NCBI RefSeq assembly: GCF_025698545.1
Contig: NC_068570.1
Location: 59,849,924-59,913,923, forward strand
DNA length: 64,000 nucleotides
Source: Gossypium raimondii
Lineage: Eukaryota; Streptophyta; Magnoliopsida; Malvales; Malvaceae
Direction of reading: 5' to 3'
The notes under the pieces were generated by a model. That model searched no databases. It worked only from the letters and a program-made list of their open reading frames with translations, and had not been told where the DNA came from. Of the stretch, positions 35,779 through 46,917 are shown piece by piece (position 1 is the stretch's first letter; every line of letters starts with the position of its first letter). A program made the translations under genes and the position numbers.

Positions 35779-38700
35779 ATGGAAACGAAGTACATTGAGA
35801 GATCGAATAATGTGGCGAGTGAGAAAAGATGTTTGGATTCGAGTTCTGGAGATGAAGGACCTGATAGGAAACGACCTGCTCTCGCTAGGTTTTAGCCCTT
35901 TACTCTCTCATCTTTTCAGTATTTCAAAAATATTTTCAAATCAAACACTTTTTTTGTGTGTGTGATTTTCTTGATGTAAAAAGAGAATGTATTTTATTGA
36001 ACTCTTCAGTGAAGTGATGTTGGAAAAAAAAATTTGTGCATGAGAAGTTGGATTTCTTTATAAAAAAGAGTAATAATTTTGGATTATTTTAATTATAATT
36101 TTTTTTTTAAAAAATAAGTTGAGTAGAGAGAAAAAGGTGATGATCATTGTTTTTATGTGAGTGTTTTCTTTATGGGTGTTAGTATAAAGTTGCAGTATCT
36201 TAACTTACAAAGCTTTACTAAACTGAAAAAACTAATCCATGGCTTTCTTGCTTGTGTATATATGCATGCATGCATGTATATATATGTATACATTTTTGTT
36301 TTGTTAACATAAAATCTTTGACCTTAATGCAGTGTGATTGTTGAAGCTTTGAAGGTGGATAGTTTACAGAAACTATGTTCATCATTGGAACCTATTCTCA
36401 GAAGAGTTGTAAGATTCTGGATTTTTTTTTTTTGTTAAATCAGTTTTTGGGTCTAAACTTTGGCAACTCTTCTCAGATTGAAGCCTGAACAGTTTTTTTG
36501 GTCCAAGTTAGGCTCTGTACTTGCTAATTGTTCCCATATTACGGCTTGAAATTTTTTTATCCAAGTTAGTCCTTGAAAATCCTAAAGCTTAGGTCCCAAT
36601 GTAGGAACAAATGCCAAGTTTAGGGCTTAACATGAACAAAAAAAAAAAAAATTCAGTCCCCAATGTGGGAATAGTTGCCAGCTTCAGGTCCTAAATAGTG
36701 ATTTAACACTTTCTTTTATTTATTTAACTTCGTACTTAGTTCATGTTCTAATTTGGTACATGTAATATGAGCAGGTTAGTGAAGAAGTGGAACGTGCGTT
36801 AGCCAAATTAGGCCCTGCCAAACTTACTACTAAGTATGTAAAATGCTTTTGCAAAATTTCATTATGTGTTTCCACTTCTATTGTGCTTATGATAACATTT
36901 TTGTTTATTGTAAGCGCTTCTAAGCTTATTGCTAATTATGAACTTTTTGTTTATTCTCCTTAGATTTTGTGATAATATTGAGGAAAATGTTTTTAATACT
37001 TCTGGAAGTTTTTCTTTTTCCCTTTTCTTTTTCTGGGTAAAACTATCATGTAGGCCCTGTACTAGGAGTCAGATTGCATTTTGCTCTCTTTATTAAAAAA
37101 TTGAGCAAATTAATCTTGGTGTATTAGATTAATGAGCAAATTGATTTTTTCTGTTTTTACTGTTAAAAACCGGAGTTGCTGACAAAATAACTAGAAAGTT
37201 ACACCACATGTACCTTATTCTTAAATGATGTCCAGGGACTTATTTGCTCAATTTTTTGAATAGAGGAAGCAAAATGCAATCTAACTCCTAGTACAAGGGT
37301 TTTATAGTACTTTTACCCTGTTTTTGGTCATTGACAAACTTCCATGATGATTTTTACTGCTAAATAATGAAGAAGAGGTTTTGGAGGTACAGTGGTGTGT
37401 ACTTGTGTATTTTGTTTGTTTTTTTCTTGTATGTTTCCATTACTGTTGTGCTTGTGATGACTGATAACATTATTGTCTATTAGACTTTGTGGTCCTTTAT
37501 TGCTTTCAATTTAAGATACCATGTTCTGCACATATTTTCTTTGACAAGGTTCTATTATTAATGTCCAAAGACATTTATGATTGCCTCTCTTGAGTCTCGA
37601 TCGACTGCAATTGATCTGTTTTCGTGTTGCCATTAGTGTGTTTTTGCGAAGTTGTGATAATGGTGCCTTGTGTTTTTGTTTACACGATGCAGGTCTTCCC
37701 CTAAACAGATTGAAGGGCCTAATGGAAGAAATTTACGGCTGCACTTTCGATCTGGGTTGTCCCTTCCTCTTTTTACCGGAGGGAAAGTTGAAGGACAACA
37801 GGGTGCTGCTATAGATATTGTTTTGATCGATGCAAACACCGGACACGTCGTTACATCAGGTCCAGAGTCTTCTTTGAAACTAGATGTTGTGGTGCTCGAG
37901 GGTGATTTCAACAACGAGGATGATGATAATTGGACTGAAGAAGAGTTTGATAGCCATGTTGTTAAGGAACGTGACGGGAAGAGACCGTTACTAACCGGAG
38001 ATCTACAGGTGGTGTTGAACGAAGGTGTAGGAACACTAGGGGAGCTATCGTTTACCGATAACTCGAGCTGGATTAGGAGCAGGAAATTCAGGTTAGGTCT
38101 AAAGGTTGCTTCTGATTGCTGTGAAGGCTTCCGTATTCGTGAAGCAAAAACCGACGCTTTCACCGTTAAGGATCATCGAGGAGAATGTAAGTTCTTAACT
38201 TTCGTTGTTTCTAAAGTTGTTTGAGAGTCGGTAAATCGCTACAATTTCATTCTTTTTCATTAACAGTATATAAAAAACACTATCCACCCGCATTAAACGA
38301 TGAGGTTTGGAGATTAGAGAAGATTGGTAAAGACGGGTCATTTCACAAGAGGCTTAATAAAGCTGGAATTTTCACAGTTGAAGACTTCTTACGACTTGTG
38401 GTTAGGGACTCCCAGAGGCTGAGAAACGTAAGTGTCTTATCCGTAAATCACTCGTAAATATTTTGTTGTTCCGTTTGTAACTGATTTTCGATCCGTTTCT
38501 TGTAGATACTTGGAAGTGGAATGTCTAACAAGATGTGGGATGTTCTAGTGGAACATGCGAAAACTTGTGTTCTAAGCGAGAAACTTTATGTCTATTACCC
38601 CGATGACGTGAGGAGTGTCGGCATAGTCTTCAACAACATCCACGAGTTGAATGGCTTAATCGCTAATGGACAGTATTATGCATCTGATTCACTTTCCGAT

Positions 38701-39625
38701 GATCAGAAGGTAAAGAAACTTGCTGGTTTTGATATACGTTGTGAGAAAACTTACAATCGTTACAATCTTGTAGGTTTATGTGGATATCTTGGTGAAGAAG
38801 GCATACGAAAATTGGATTCATGTTATAGAGTATGATGGTAAGTCTTTATTAGGATGTAACGAAGATGATAGTTTGGATACTTGCCGAGCCAAACTTCCGA
38901 TGGATCTGCATACAAGTTCGACTAGTCAACAACAGATTCTACCGACTCTGTCAGTTCCAGTTCCTACAGGGCAGCCTTCAATGGATTCTTATCTAGTTGT
39001 CAGAGGTATAAAGTTCCCGGGTTTTTTCAAACTAATTTGAGTACATACCGTCTTGTACCCATGCTTGTTATTGATCATGTTCTCTGTTTTTCTAGGTTAT
39101 GACGATAGTATGGCAGGTAGATTAGCGAATGAATCGCAAAATGTACACCTTAATGCCACGATTCTGTTAAATGGTGCTTCATTCCCTCTACAAAACCCCT
39201 TGGTCAACGATAATGAACTAGTCCACGGTCCATCTCAGTCAACTGTGCGAGGTTTCAATAATGTTGGCACTTCAAATATTCCTGAAGGAGTTGAGGATTT
39301 CTTCTCGGAGGACGAGGAGATGAGAATGAGAAGTAACAACGAGATGCTAGCAAACGAAGATATGCAGCATTTGATTCGTATATTTAACAAGGGAAATCAA
39401 GATCACATTCCGTTTAATGCTTCCGACGATAGCCATCCTTATTCCTCAACATATATGACCCCTACCTTGGCTTTGAATTACGGTTTTGATAATGAAACTT
39501 CTCCTTCATCTGGAAAAGCTGTAGTCGGGTGGCTCAAGTTAAAGGCAGCTCTTCGATGGGGTATCTTTACTCGGAAAAAGGCTGCCGAAAGGCATGCACA
39601 TCTTATTGAGCTCGATGATTTATAA
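35779..39625 (+). CDS. CBP60: Calmodulin-binding protein 60 (CBP60) transcription factor
   Basis: Eight exons: 35779-35888, 36333-36408, 36775-36833, 37693-38186, 38267-38427, 38506-38709, 38774-39005, 39096-39625. They total 1866 nt (621 aa), in frame, with GT-AG introns. The start [20 protein letters not shown] is followed by a basic '[10 protein letters not shown]' patch. The plant-specific CBP60 core runs from about residue 80 to 370: '[20 protein letters not shown]', '[20 protein letters not shown]', '[20 protein letters not shown]', '[20 protein letters not shown]'. The C-terminus '[20 protein letters not shown]' is an amphipathic basic helix of the kind that binds calmodulin in the CBP60A-F branch, so it is more like CBP60B/C/D than SARD1 or CBP60g (inference). 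The family regulates salicylic-acid and immune genes. Introns 2 and 3 carry foldback elements. Confidence 0.94.
36440..36720. mobile_element. Foldback repeat, family 6, in CBP60 intron 2
   Basis: Left phrases 'ctaaactttggcaactcttc' and 'tccaagttaggctctgtact'; right phrases 'tgggaatagttgccagcttc' and 'ccaagtttagggcttaacat'. It is related to 19600-19920 and lies inside the intron between exons ending 36408 and starting 36775. Confidence 0.6.
37035..37319. mobile_element. Foldback MITE, family 1, in CBP60 intron 3
   Basis: Left end GGGTAAAACTATCATGTAGG; right end 'gtacttttaccc'. The arms include 'ctaggagtcagattgcattt' and its complement 'aaatgcaatctaactcctag'. I did not find an unambiguous duplication because the left flank is T-rich. 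Confidence 0.8.
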
Positions 39626-41033
39626 ATGTAACCTATCCCGATACAATGTTAATAATCTCCTTTCCATCTCCCTGCTCGTGTCTAACATAAATCCGATCCA
39701 ACCCAACCGAAGACTCAATAACCGGAGTTTTGCTCTTTGAGATCTTGTATTGCTTCAATTCTAACTTTGTCATCCAGCTTCCATAATAATTGGCAGGGTT
39801 TTGGTTTGGGGCCGTCTTAACACCGGAAGCTCGAAATGTTATTGAGGGGAACGTGTTCCGGCACTAGTTGAAGTTGCCGGTGTAACATATGTAACTACTT
39901 AAGATGACTAGCATCTGTGCTCTGTAATTTATGCCATGTCTACATGTTTATAAATCTAATGTTAGTGGTAGTGATGACATTGTATCAGCTTAATGAATGT
40001 AACTATGTTTTTATTTAACCCTTTGGGTTTCTTTTTTCGGTAAAAACTAAGAATTAAATTGTATTTTGTCCGCTCTACTAAAAATTTGGCTTTTCTATTA
40101 AAAGTTTTATTCATATTTACGGTTAAAAATTGGTCATTCTATGTGAGCATAAAGAATAAGTGACATGCCACGTGTTATTGTTTGGTTATTCTTTCAGTAA
40201 TGTCGGTTTTTAACAGTAGAAATGAATGAAATTTTTAACAAGAAGTAGGGGTGAACAAAACTCAATTAGAACAAATCGAAAAAAATTTGAATTTCGAGTT
40301 AATCGAATTGAGTTATTCAAGTCAACTCAAATAAGTAATTCAAGTTCGAGTCATGTTAAATTTTAAAATTCGAATAACTGATTGGTGTAAATACCTTTTT
40401 GGTTACTGTCAATTTTGAAAATGAGCAAAATGGTCTCACTTTAAACAAAAATTACAAAAAAATTTCAAAACAACTTTCAAAAATTTAAAATATTTATAAA
40501 AATTTTAAAATTTATATATTTTAAAAATTTTAAAATTTATAAAGAATATATAAAGTAAAAATTTTAAAATTTTCTAAAATAATAATTTTGGGACCTAAAT
40601 AAGTTAATTAATTATTCAAGTTTACCCTTTTTAATTATTTTGCTTTAAAAAGTTTTCAAATATATATAGTTTTTAAATTTATGTACTCTAATATGAAATT
40701 AGTTATCTTGTAATAATATTTTAATTTGACATATTTAATTTTTAATTTAACTCGAACCATTTCACTCGATTCGACTCGAATCGAAAAATTTTTAAATCGA
40801 GTTAGGATGATAAAATAAGACTCGTCTACTCGACTATTTTTCACTCAATTTGGCTCGATTCGATCAAACACTCACTCGAAACAAGTTTGCTCTTTGATTT
40901 AATGAAGAAAGACTAATTTGTTGTTTTTTAAATAGAGAGGACAAAATACAATTTGACACTTAATACAAGGGCATCAATGATATTTTTGACCCGAATCACT
41001 AACCTGGTTGGACAATCCGGTACGTCGGAATGG
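39626..41033. other. CBP60 3' region and repeat DNA
   Basis: The first 390 bases are less AT-rich than the surroundings and probably form the CBP60 3' UTR. A family-1 MITE with a nested insertion then occupies 40039-40990 (listed separately). No further gene is supported before the tRNA. Confidence 0.55.
40039..40990. mobile_element. Foldback MITE, family 1, split by a hAT-like element
   Basis: The left part 'ggtaaaaactaagaattaaa' to 'aaatgaatgaaatttttaac' and the right part 'gtttgctctttgatttaatg' to 'aagggcatcaatgat' are the two halves of one family-1 element. The insertion at about 40246-40878 starts TAGGGGTGAAC and ends 'gatcaaacactcactcg', with internal complementary 'tcgagttaatcgaattgagt'-type phrases like the hAT element at 52852. 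The flanks share only AACAAG, so the duplication is decayed. Confidence 0.7.
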
Positions 41034-41040
41034 AAAAAAA
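41034..41040 (-). terminator. Pol III T-run terminator of tRNA-Asp
   Basis: Seven consecutive T on the transcribed minus-strand sequence, 3 nt after the mature tRNA 3' end. Confidence 0.85.
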
Positions 41041-41043
41041 TAT

Positions 41044-41115
41044 CGCCGTTACCGGGGATCGAACCCGGATCACCCACGTGACAGGCGGGAATACTCACCG
41101 CTATACTACAACGAC
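41044..41115 (-). tRNA. tRNA-Asp (anticodon GUC)
   Basis: The minus strand reads GTCGTTGTAGTATAGCGGTG at the 5' end. The anticodon loop is CTGTCAC between CCCGC and GTGGG stems, and the T arm is CCGGGTTCGATCCCCGG. The 3' end TAACGGC plus discriminator G pairs with the 5' GTCGTTG (one G-U closing pair). Length is 72 nt without CCA. Box A and box B are intact. A run of seven T on the minus strand (41034-41040) just downstream is a Pol III terminator. It appears functional. Confidence 0.97.
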
Positions 41116-44060
41116 TGTCTTGACCAGGTGCTAATGTAATACATATTTATGAACTACATTTTTTGGAAAGGTTAAATTCTGCTATTAGTCCTTATACTTT
41201 GTGAAAGTTGTGGATTTAATTCTTATACATTTATTTGATCAATTTTAGCCCCTGTAACTTTTGAACTGGTCAATTTTGGTCTTAACCCAAACAGTAACAA
41301 TTAAATCTGTTTGTTTAAGTTCAATTACTAGTTAGTCCATGTTATTCAATTTAATCATTCTAAGTTCTTATACTTTTCAAGTTTTAAATTTTCAGTCTTG
41401 ATATAAATGACAATGTTTCTGAAATTTTTTTTGACTTCTTTTTGAATGATACGACATCATTTAATTCATGATTATATATAAAAATTATAATTTGTTAATG
41501 TATCAAATATTAATTCACATATATATGATCAAGTTTTGTTATTAGTTTTTATATTATGTGTCTATACCTTAATTTAGTTATTTATGATCTTTGTACCCTT
41601 TGAATTAGTTAATTTTAATTCCTAAACTCATCCAAACTGTAGCAGTCAAATTTTGCTATTAGTCTTGTATCGTACATATTCTCTAATTGACCTTATACTT
41701 TCTAAAATTTTAAAATTCAGTTTTGACCCAAAGAACTATAAAGTTCATTAATTGACTTTTTAGTAATATGTAAAAATAATAAGCTGTCATGACATTATAT
41801 AAATGATAATACATTTGTCGTATAATATTTTAAAAATAGCATAACTTAATGAATTTAGCGATTACTAATACTACTTAGTTAGGATTAAATTTTCAAAATT
41901 GAAAACTATGAAGATACATTGCATATCCAATGAGAGATGAATATTTAAAATAATCACGAATCCCGAACATGAATCATAAAATAAACAAGAAAAATAAAAA
42001 TAAAAACAAATTAAATATCACATCCCATAGCATAAAAGTTTGAGCCAGAAATATAAATATACACATCAAATCAAACAATAAATTTTTTTTATTATCAAAC
42101 TTTACTTCTAAGAATTTTCTGAAAGCTACAGTTACATCAACATTTGAACCAATTAATATTGCAACACTTGACCTAATCTAGGAGCAGTTAAAAAAAAAAA
42201 CAATGCAACTTATATATGATTGTTGAAGATTTAATTAGTTATTATTTTTGGTTCGGGTTTTATCTTATAATTCTTTGAAAATTATTTTTTAAGAAGTTAT
42301 TACGTATGGTTGTACTCGAATTCAAATAACAGTATGAATTCAAGTACAATTACGTGTGTCTATCTCTTCAAGTATTTAATAAAGAGTTTGTATTTTATGA
42401 AATTATCGCCTTTTTAAGTACTTGAACTCTCGATAGGACTGAAAGATAAAACTCTCACCAAAGAACAATATGTATCACGTTTAAAAGTCTAACTCCAAAC
42501 TCGATTTTTAGAAAAGACAGGGATGGACGGTGAATTAATTTTAATTTTTAATCTATTGTAATCGAATGGTATACCAAAAAAAGAATGTCTAGGAAGAAAG
42601 AACCATGAGATTGGGAATGATGAAAAAGGTCCAAACTCTTTCAACTATGTTTCATGTCTTAATACAGTGATTAAAATCCAAAGAAATGGATACAAACATT
42701 GTAAGCAAGATTTAACCATCTTTTAAGAAGATTGATGTTGCTACATCTTTTGTCTTTTTTTTTTATTACAAGACAACAACTCCACTTTTTTGTGTTTGGA
42801 TTTGGTAACTCCCACAATTGTCCATCTTGGAATTTGTACTTTCCCAACACATTTTCTCTTTTATGTTTCCATGGCTTGCATTATTGTATTTATCATTATT
42901 TTAGTATGTTAATTAGGTTAATATTGTATTTGTCTTAATTAGGTTTTTCTTATATGAGATATTATAATGTTGTTGGTATCGAATTAGATTAATGGGTTTG
43001 ATCGATTATAACGAAAACTAGTAACTATATTAATTTGGGTAGTTATATTGAGTTATTTTAAGCGAGTTGTTTGGAATCACTATTTATCGTGAATCGAAAT
43101 CACTTAAATTGATTTATTATATATTATAATCCAAAACTATATTTGTCGCCTAATATCTAGCCTGAACTTTTTAATTCAAAGAAAAAATAAAAATAATTAA
43201 ACATGACTAAAATCTAAAGAAAATCTAACCCAAAAAAATTAAAAGATAAAAAAAAAAAACATTAAGCACTAAATTCTAGTAGTGCGAACTACTACAGAGT
43301 TTATCTCAAAGTTTAAGTTCATGGTTGTTTGAATTTGATTGAAATGGTCGGTCGAGTTGAGAATCAATTTAGGTATCAACCTGGAGGGTGGCATCAAACT
43401 GATTGACCCATGAATAGGTATAGACCGATTAAACCCATAGTGAAACTGATTTTTTTTTATTTTTAATAAAATTTTTTAATCGAACCAATTGATTCGACAA
43501 ATCGGTGGCTTGACCTATTTTATCACTAATTAGTTCTGGACATCTTGGTCAATCTATGATAAGTTATTTATTGAAATTGTTAGTCATAGATGAATCTATT
43601 TCAACTAGGATTTTAAGAATGATAATGTTAATGTTTTAATTAATTTTGAAATGTCCATATCTTTCATTTTGAACAATCGGATTGAGAACCAATGTTCCGA
43701 TCATTTCGATCAGTGCAATTAGAAAAATACGGTGTATAATTAATGTAAGTATTAACACTTGATAATGATTGAATTCACACCCCTTAAATTGCAACAATGT
43801 ACCCACAAAATCAAGAGACAAAACTCTGTATCGATTCACAGGTAACATCAACTCGTTGAAGTCCATCAATTCTGAATGAATGATATTTCGAAAACTTCAA
43901 CTCAATTTAGAGACAAAAATGACTCAACGAAGTCCATCAACTCTGAAAAAACAACACTTCGATAACTTATCCGAAAAGAATAGGGCCTCAACAATAATCT
44001 ATAAATATTAAGCCACAATAAAAGAAATTAAAAAAAAATGGTGATAACCTTCACAGGTAT
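41116..44060. other. Intergenic region between tRNA-Asp and the acidic membrane protein gene
   Basis: No supported gene. One foldback arm at about 41173-41320 ('ggttaaattctgctattagt', 'tttgtgaaagttgtggattt') is shared with the element around the solo LTR at 58 kb. A short local duplication near 43850-43960 ('cgttgaagtccatcaattct' and 'acgaagtccatcaactctga') is present. The remainder shows nothing I can assign. Confidence 0.5.
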
Positions 44061-44063
44061 CTG

Positions 44064-44071
44064 TATATAAA
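44064..44071 (+). promoter_or_regulatory. TATA box of the 44176 gene
   Basis: TATATAAA, 105 bp before the start codon at 44176, with 'ttccattcatatttctacaa'-type leader sequence in between. The spacing suits a start site near 44095-44100. Confidence 0.6.
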
Positions 44072-44175
44072 TCCCTAATGACACACTCCCCATTAAAGAA
44101 ACTGAATCACTTTTCCATTCATATTTCTACAAATTTTCTCTTCTTTTTGCCAATTTCCACTTAAATTTTCCCTCA

Positions 44176-44841
44176 ATGGAAGAAAACGAGAATCGAAATA
44201 CCGGAAATGTGAATCAAAGGGAATATTTGAAATCCATTGAATTCACAACAATGATTTGTTCTTCAAAAACAATTTCAAACCTTTCATTAATTTCCTCCGG
44301 TGATCCATTCTTTTCCTCAATTATCACTCTTTACATTTTAATCCTTCTTTATTTCCCTCAAAGCTTTTTTTCCCTTAAATTCCTTTCGATTTTCACTGCA
44401 TCTCTGTTATTCTCCCTCTTTCGAAAACCCATCGATGAAGTTAAAAAAACGGAGTTTCAACAACGGGTCGGATCTAAAACCGACCCGGAATTTGTAATTC
44501 GGAGTTTCGAAGATTTGTTCGTTGAATCGGACGTCGGAGCTCCGTTGGAAGTGATATTTGAAGGGGAAGAAGAAGAAGAAGGGGAGGATTGTAATGAGGA
44601 TTATTATTACCCGGATCCGACCCGTGTTATCGAGAGGTATCCTTCGTTGTCGTTGTGTTACCCGGAATCGGATTCGGATAGTTCTTCGTCGGAGATGGAT
44701 TTTCCGGTGATTGGAGAATGGGTTTCGTCGGAAATGATGTGTTGTGGATGGGAAGAGGAAGAAGATAAAGAAGGGATGATTGAGATTGATTTGGATTTTC
44801 ATGAGGAAGAAGATAATTTGATTGAGATTGATATTTCTTAA
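44176..44841 (+). CDS. Unknown acidic membrane-anchored plant protein
   Basis: A single-exon frame of 221 aa starting MEENENRNTGNVNQREYLKS. A hydrophobic stretch at about residues 45-83 ('IITLYILILLYFPQSFF', 'LKFLSIFTASLLFSLF') could form one or two membrane segments. The C-terminal half is strongly acidic, with Glu runs, a Ser/Asp tract ('SDSDSSSSEMDF') and a repeated closing motif, IEIDLDF then IEIDIS. The long frame, the TATA box and the coherent composition support a real gene. I do not recognise a named family; plant genomes carry similar small transmembrane proteins of unknown role. A cytosolic acidic tail is plausible, but topology is a guess. Confidence 0.75.
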   Translation: MEENENRNTGNVNQREYLKSIEFTTMICSSKTISNLSLISSGDPFFSSIITLYILILLYFPQSFFSLKFLSIFTASLLFSLFRKPIDEVKKTEFQQRVGSKTDPEFVIRSFEDLFVESDVGAPLEVIFEGEEEEEGEDCNEDYYYPDPTRVIERYPSLSLCYPESDSDSSSSEMDFPVIGEWVSSEMMCCGWEEEEDKEGMIEIDLDFHEEEDNLIEIDIS

Positions 44842-45059
44842 AAAAGGGTTTAATTTTCAGCTAATATTGCATTGATTTAATTAATTAAAAAAAAGTTGAA
44901 GTGAAGTATATTTATCAATTATATTTTGTTTAATTTGATCATGTTTACTTTTATAAGATGAAAAATAATTACGTTTAGTATTATTTAAGTTGAATAAGTT
45001 TTAGCATTATTGTCAATACAAGATGATATCATCTTATTTATGGGTTGAGGATATGTTAT

Positions 45060-45640
45060 GGGTAGTTTTAAGTATTGTGTCAAAAAAGCAAATATGATCG
45101 GAATTTATAATGAGATTGTTTAAAAAAATATCTTAAATGGGTGGTTCTAGACGTTATGTCAAAAAGAGCAGATATGATCAAAACTTATAATTAGATTGTT
45201 CAAAAAATAATCTTAAATGGGTGGTTCTTCTAGGCATTGTGTCAAAAGAACATATATGATCAGAACTTATAATAAGATTGTTCAAAAAAAATCTTAAATG
45301 GATGGTTCTAGTCATTGTGTCAAAAAGAGCAGATATGATCAAAACCTATAATGAGATTGTTCAAAAAAAAAACTCTTGAATTTGTTCTAGGCATTGTGTC
45401 AAAAAATATATATATGATCAGAATCTATAATAAGATTGTTGAAAAAAAAAATCTTAAATGAGTGGTTCTAGCCATTGTGTTAAAAAGAGCAGATATAATC
45501 AAAACCTATAATGAGATTGTTCAAAAAAAAAATCTTAAATGGGTGATTCTAGACGTTGTGTAAAAAAGAACAGATATGATCAGAATCTATGATGAGATTG
45601 TTCAAAAAAAATCTTAAATGAGTGGTATGAGTCAATAAGA
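45060..45640. repeat. Alternating tandem array of about 80-bp monomers (SINE-like body)
   Basis: Seven monomers read like 'gggtggttctaggcattgtg', 'tcaaaaagagcagatatgat', 'cataatgagattgttcaaaa' with small changes. Odd monomers (1, 3, 5, 7) have gatc followed by GGAA/AGAA and mostly lack agcagat before it. Even monomers (2, 4, 6) have agcagat..atcAAAAC. This gives a two-monomer (about 160 bp) higher-order period. The monomer matches the 3' body of the dispersed SINE-like element (52590, 52660, 53190, 49550, 27800, 8490). Confidence 0.85.
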
Positions 45641-45869
45641 TGCTGACTCAATTATATTATTTGAAAAATTTTAGTTTTTATTTTTAGAAAAACTCAATAA
45701 AAATTTATATATGGTTGAATTTGAATTGTGCTACTTACAGTAAAATAACATTAATTTTATAACTACACCATAACTTTATTTAAATATATTATTTGCATTT
45801 TAACCGAATTATGTTTGGTTTATTACTTTCATCAATTGTATATCTATACTATTATATAAACCTCAAACT

Positions 45870-45903
45870 GAGTTGGTGTCATGAGTCAACACGACACCAA
45901 CTC
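45870..45903. repeat. Perfect 11-bp hairpin
   Basis: GAGTTGGTGTC (45870-45880) and GACACCAACTC (45893-45903), separated by a 12-nt loop. It is intergenic with no adjacent gene, and may be the relic of a transposon end or a repeat. Confidence 0.7.
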
Positions 45904-46059
45904 AATGAAATTACGAAAATATTTTTTCGTATTTAAAATAAGTTATATTATTTAAGGATATCTTAATTTTTTTATCTTTTATTTTAATATTGTACATATT
46001 TAATGTATTATTAATTAATTTCAAATAATCAAAGAGGTCAAATTTTGAACCATGTGTGA

Positions 46060-46190
46060 TGACCTGATGGTTAAGGTGTTTACTGCCTTAGGTTTGAGTC
46101 GTGCTAGTCGCGTTGCTGTTAGGGCTTTACCCTCTTTTTATATCATATATGCTCTTTTTGATACCCTCCCCAACTCTTAAATAGAAGAAT
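46060..46190. mobile_element. tRNA-derived SINE-like fragment
   Basis: 'tgacctgatggttaaggtgt' resembles a Pol III box A, and 'aggtttgagtcgtg' about 20 bp later resembles box B. No clear A-tail or duplication was seen. A second degenerate head on the minus strand is at about 46205-46265 ('cttagttcgattgataacg' when complemented). Confidence 0.4.
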
Positions 46191-46488
46191 AATATATTTT
46201 AACGTACTTGAACTCACGTTCCCCGCACTTGCAATAATGACGTTATCAATCGAACTAAGACTCAGTCGGCTAATATAATTAATTTCGATGTTGATTATTC
46301 AAAATGCATAACAATTATAATTGAATTTATAATTATACATTGTAACTTAAAAAAAGATAACCTCATCCATGATCAATAAATACTTGCTGAGGAAAAAGAA
46401 ATTAACAATCTATCTTTTAAAATCCCCAGAAACTGTATTTTATAGCTTTAAAACATTCTTTTTAGAGCCTCCATGATCGAAAACTCTT

Positions 46489-46704
46489 TCAATTAAGTCC
46501 CCAGCAACTCAAGTACATAACAGTTCTAAGAGACTCTTCTGCTTGCTTTAGCTTCTCATGGTTGGTCGTCTTTGAAAGTACTCCATGATTCAGTGTTCTG
46601 CAAATATGGCTAGCTTGCTTTGATGATGATGATGATGATGATGGAGAAGAAGGGTTTTTCAAAGAGCTTAGATTAGACTTCAACTTTGATGCTTGGTCTT
46701 CCAT
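46489..46704 (-). CDS. Small Ser-rich protein with conserved C-terminal motif
   Basis: A 71-aa frame starting MEDQASKLKSNLSSLKNPSS. A poly-Ser run (about residues 20-28), encoded by a TGA/TCA-type trinucleotide tract at 46619-46641, is followed by a C-terminal block ending 'EESLRTVMYLSCWGLN'. From memory, plant wound-induced (DUF3774-like) proteins end with a very similar ESLRTVMYLSCWG motif. The N-terminus here does not match them, so the family link rests only on the tail. The frame is short and single-exon. A TA-rich tract at 46739-46760 lies about 35 bp before the start codon and could include the TATA element. Confidence 0.6.
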   Translation of the reverse strand: MEDQASKLKSNLSSLKNPSSPSSSSSSSKQASHICRTLNHGVLSKTTNHEKLKQAEESLRTVMYLSCWGLN

Positions 46705-46917
46705 TACTAAGAATTTTAATTTTTTTTCTTGAAGTTTTTGTATATATATATATATATATACACACAGTTGAATTGGAACTTGTTTTTAAGCAATATGTTG
46801 ACTTGAAAGAAAAGCAAAAGAAGAAACACAAGAAGATTCCTAGATATGTGGAGAAAAACGGGACAGTTTTGAAAGTTTCTTTCCCGTTGATTTTATTCCC
46901 ACGTAAAGTTTATTGAA

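Noticed and set aside
37633-38163. 176-aa open frame on the minus strand
   Set aside because: It is antisense to CBP60 exon 4, which is strongly conserved on the plus strand.
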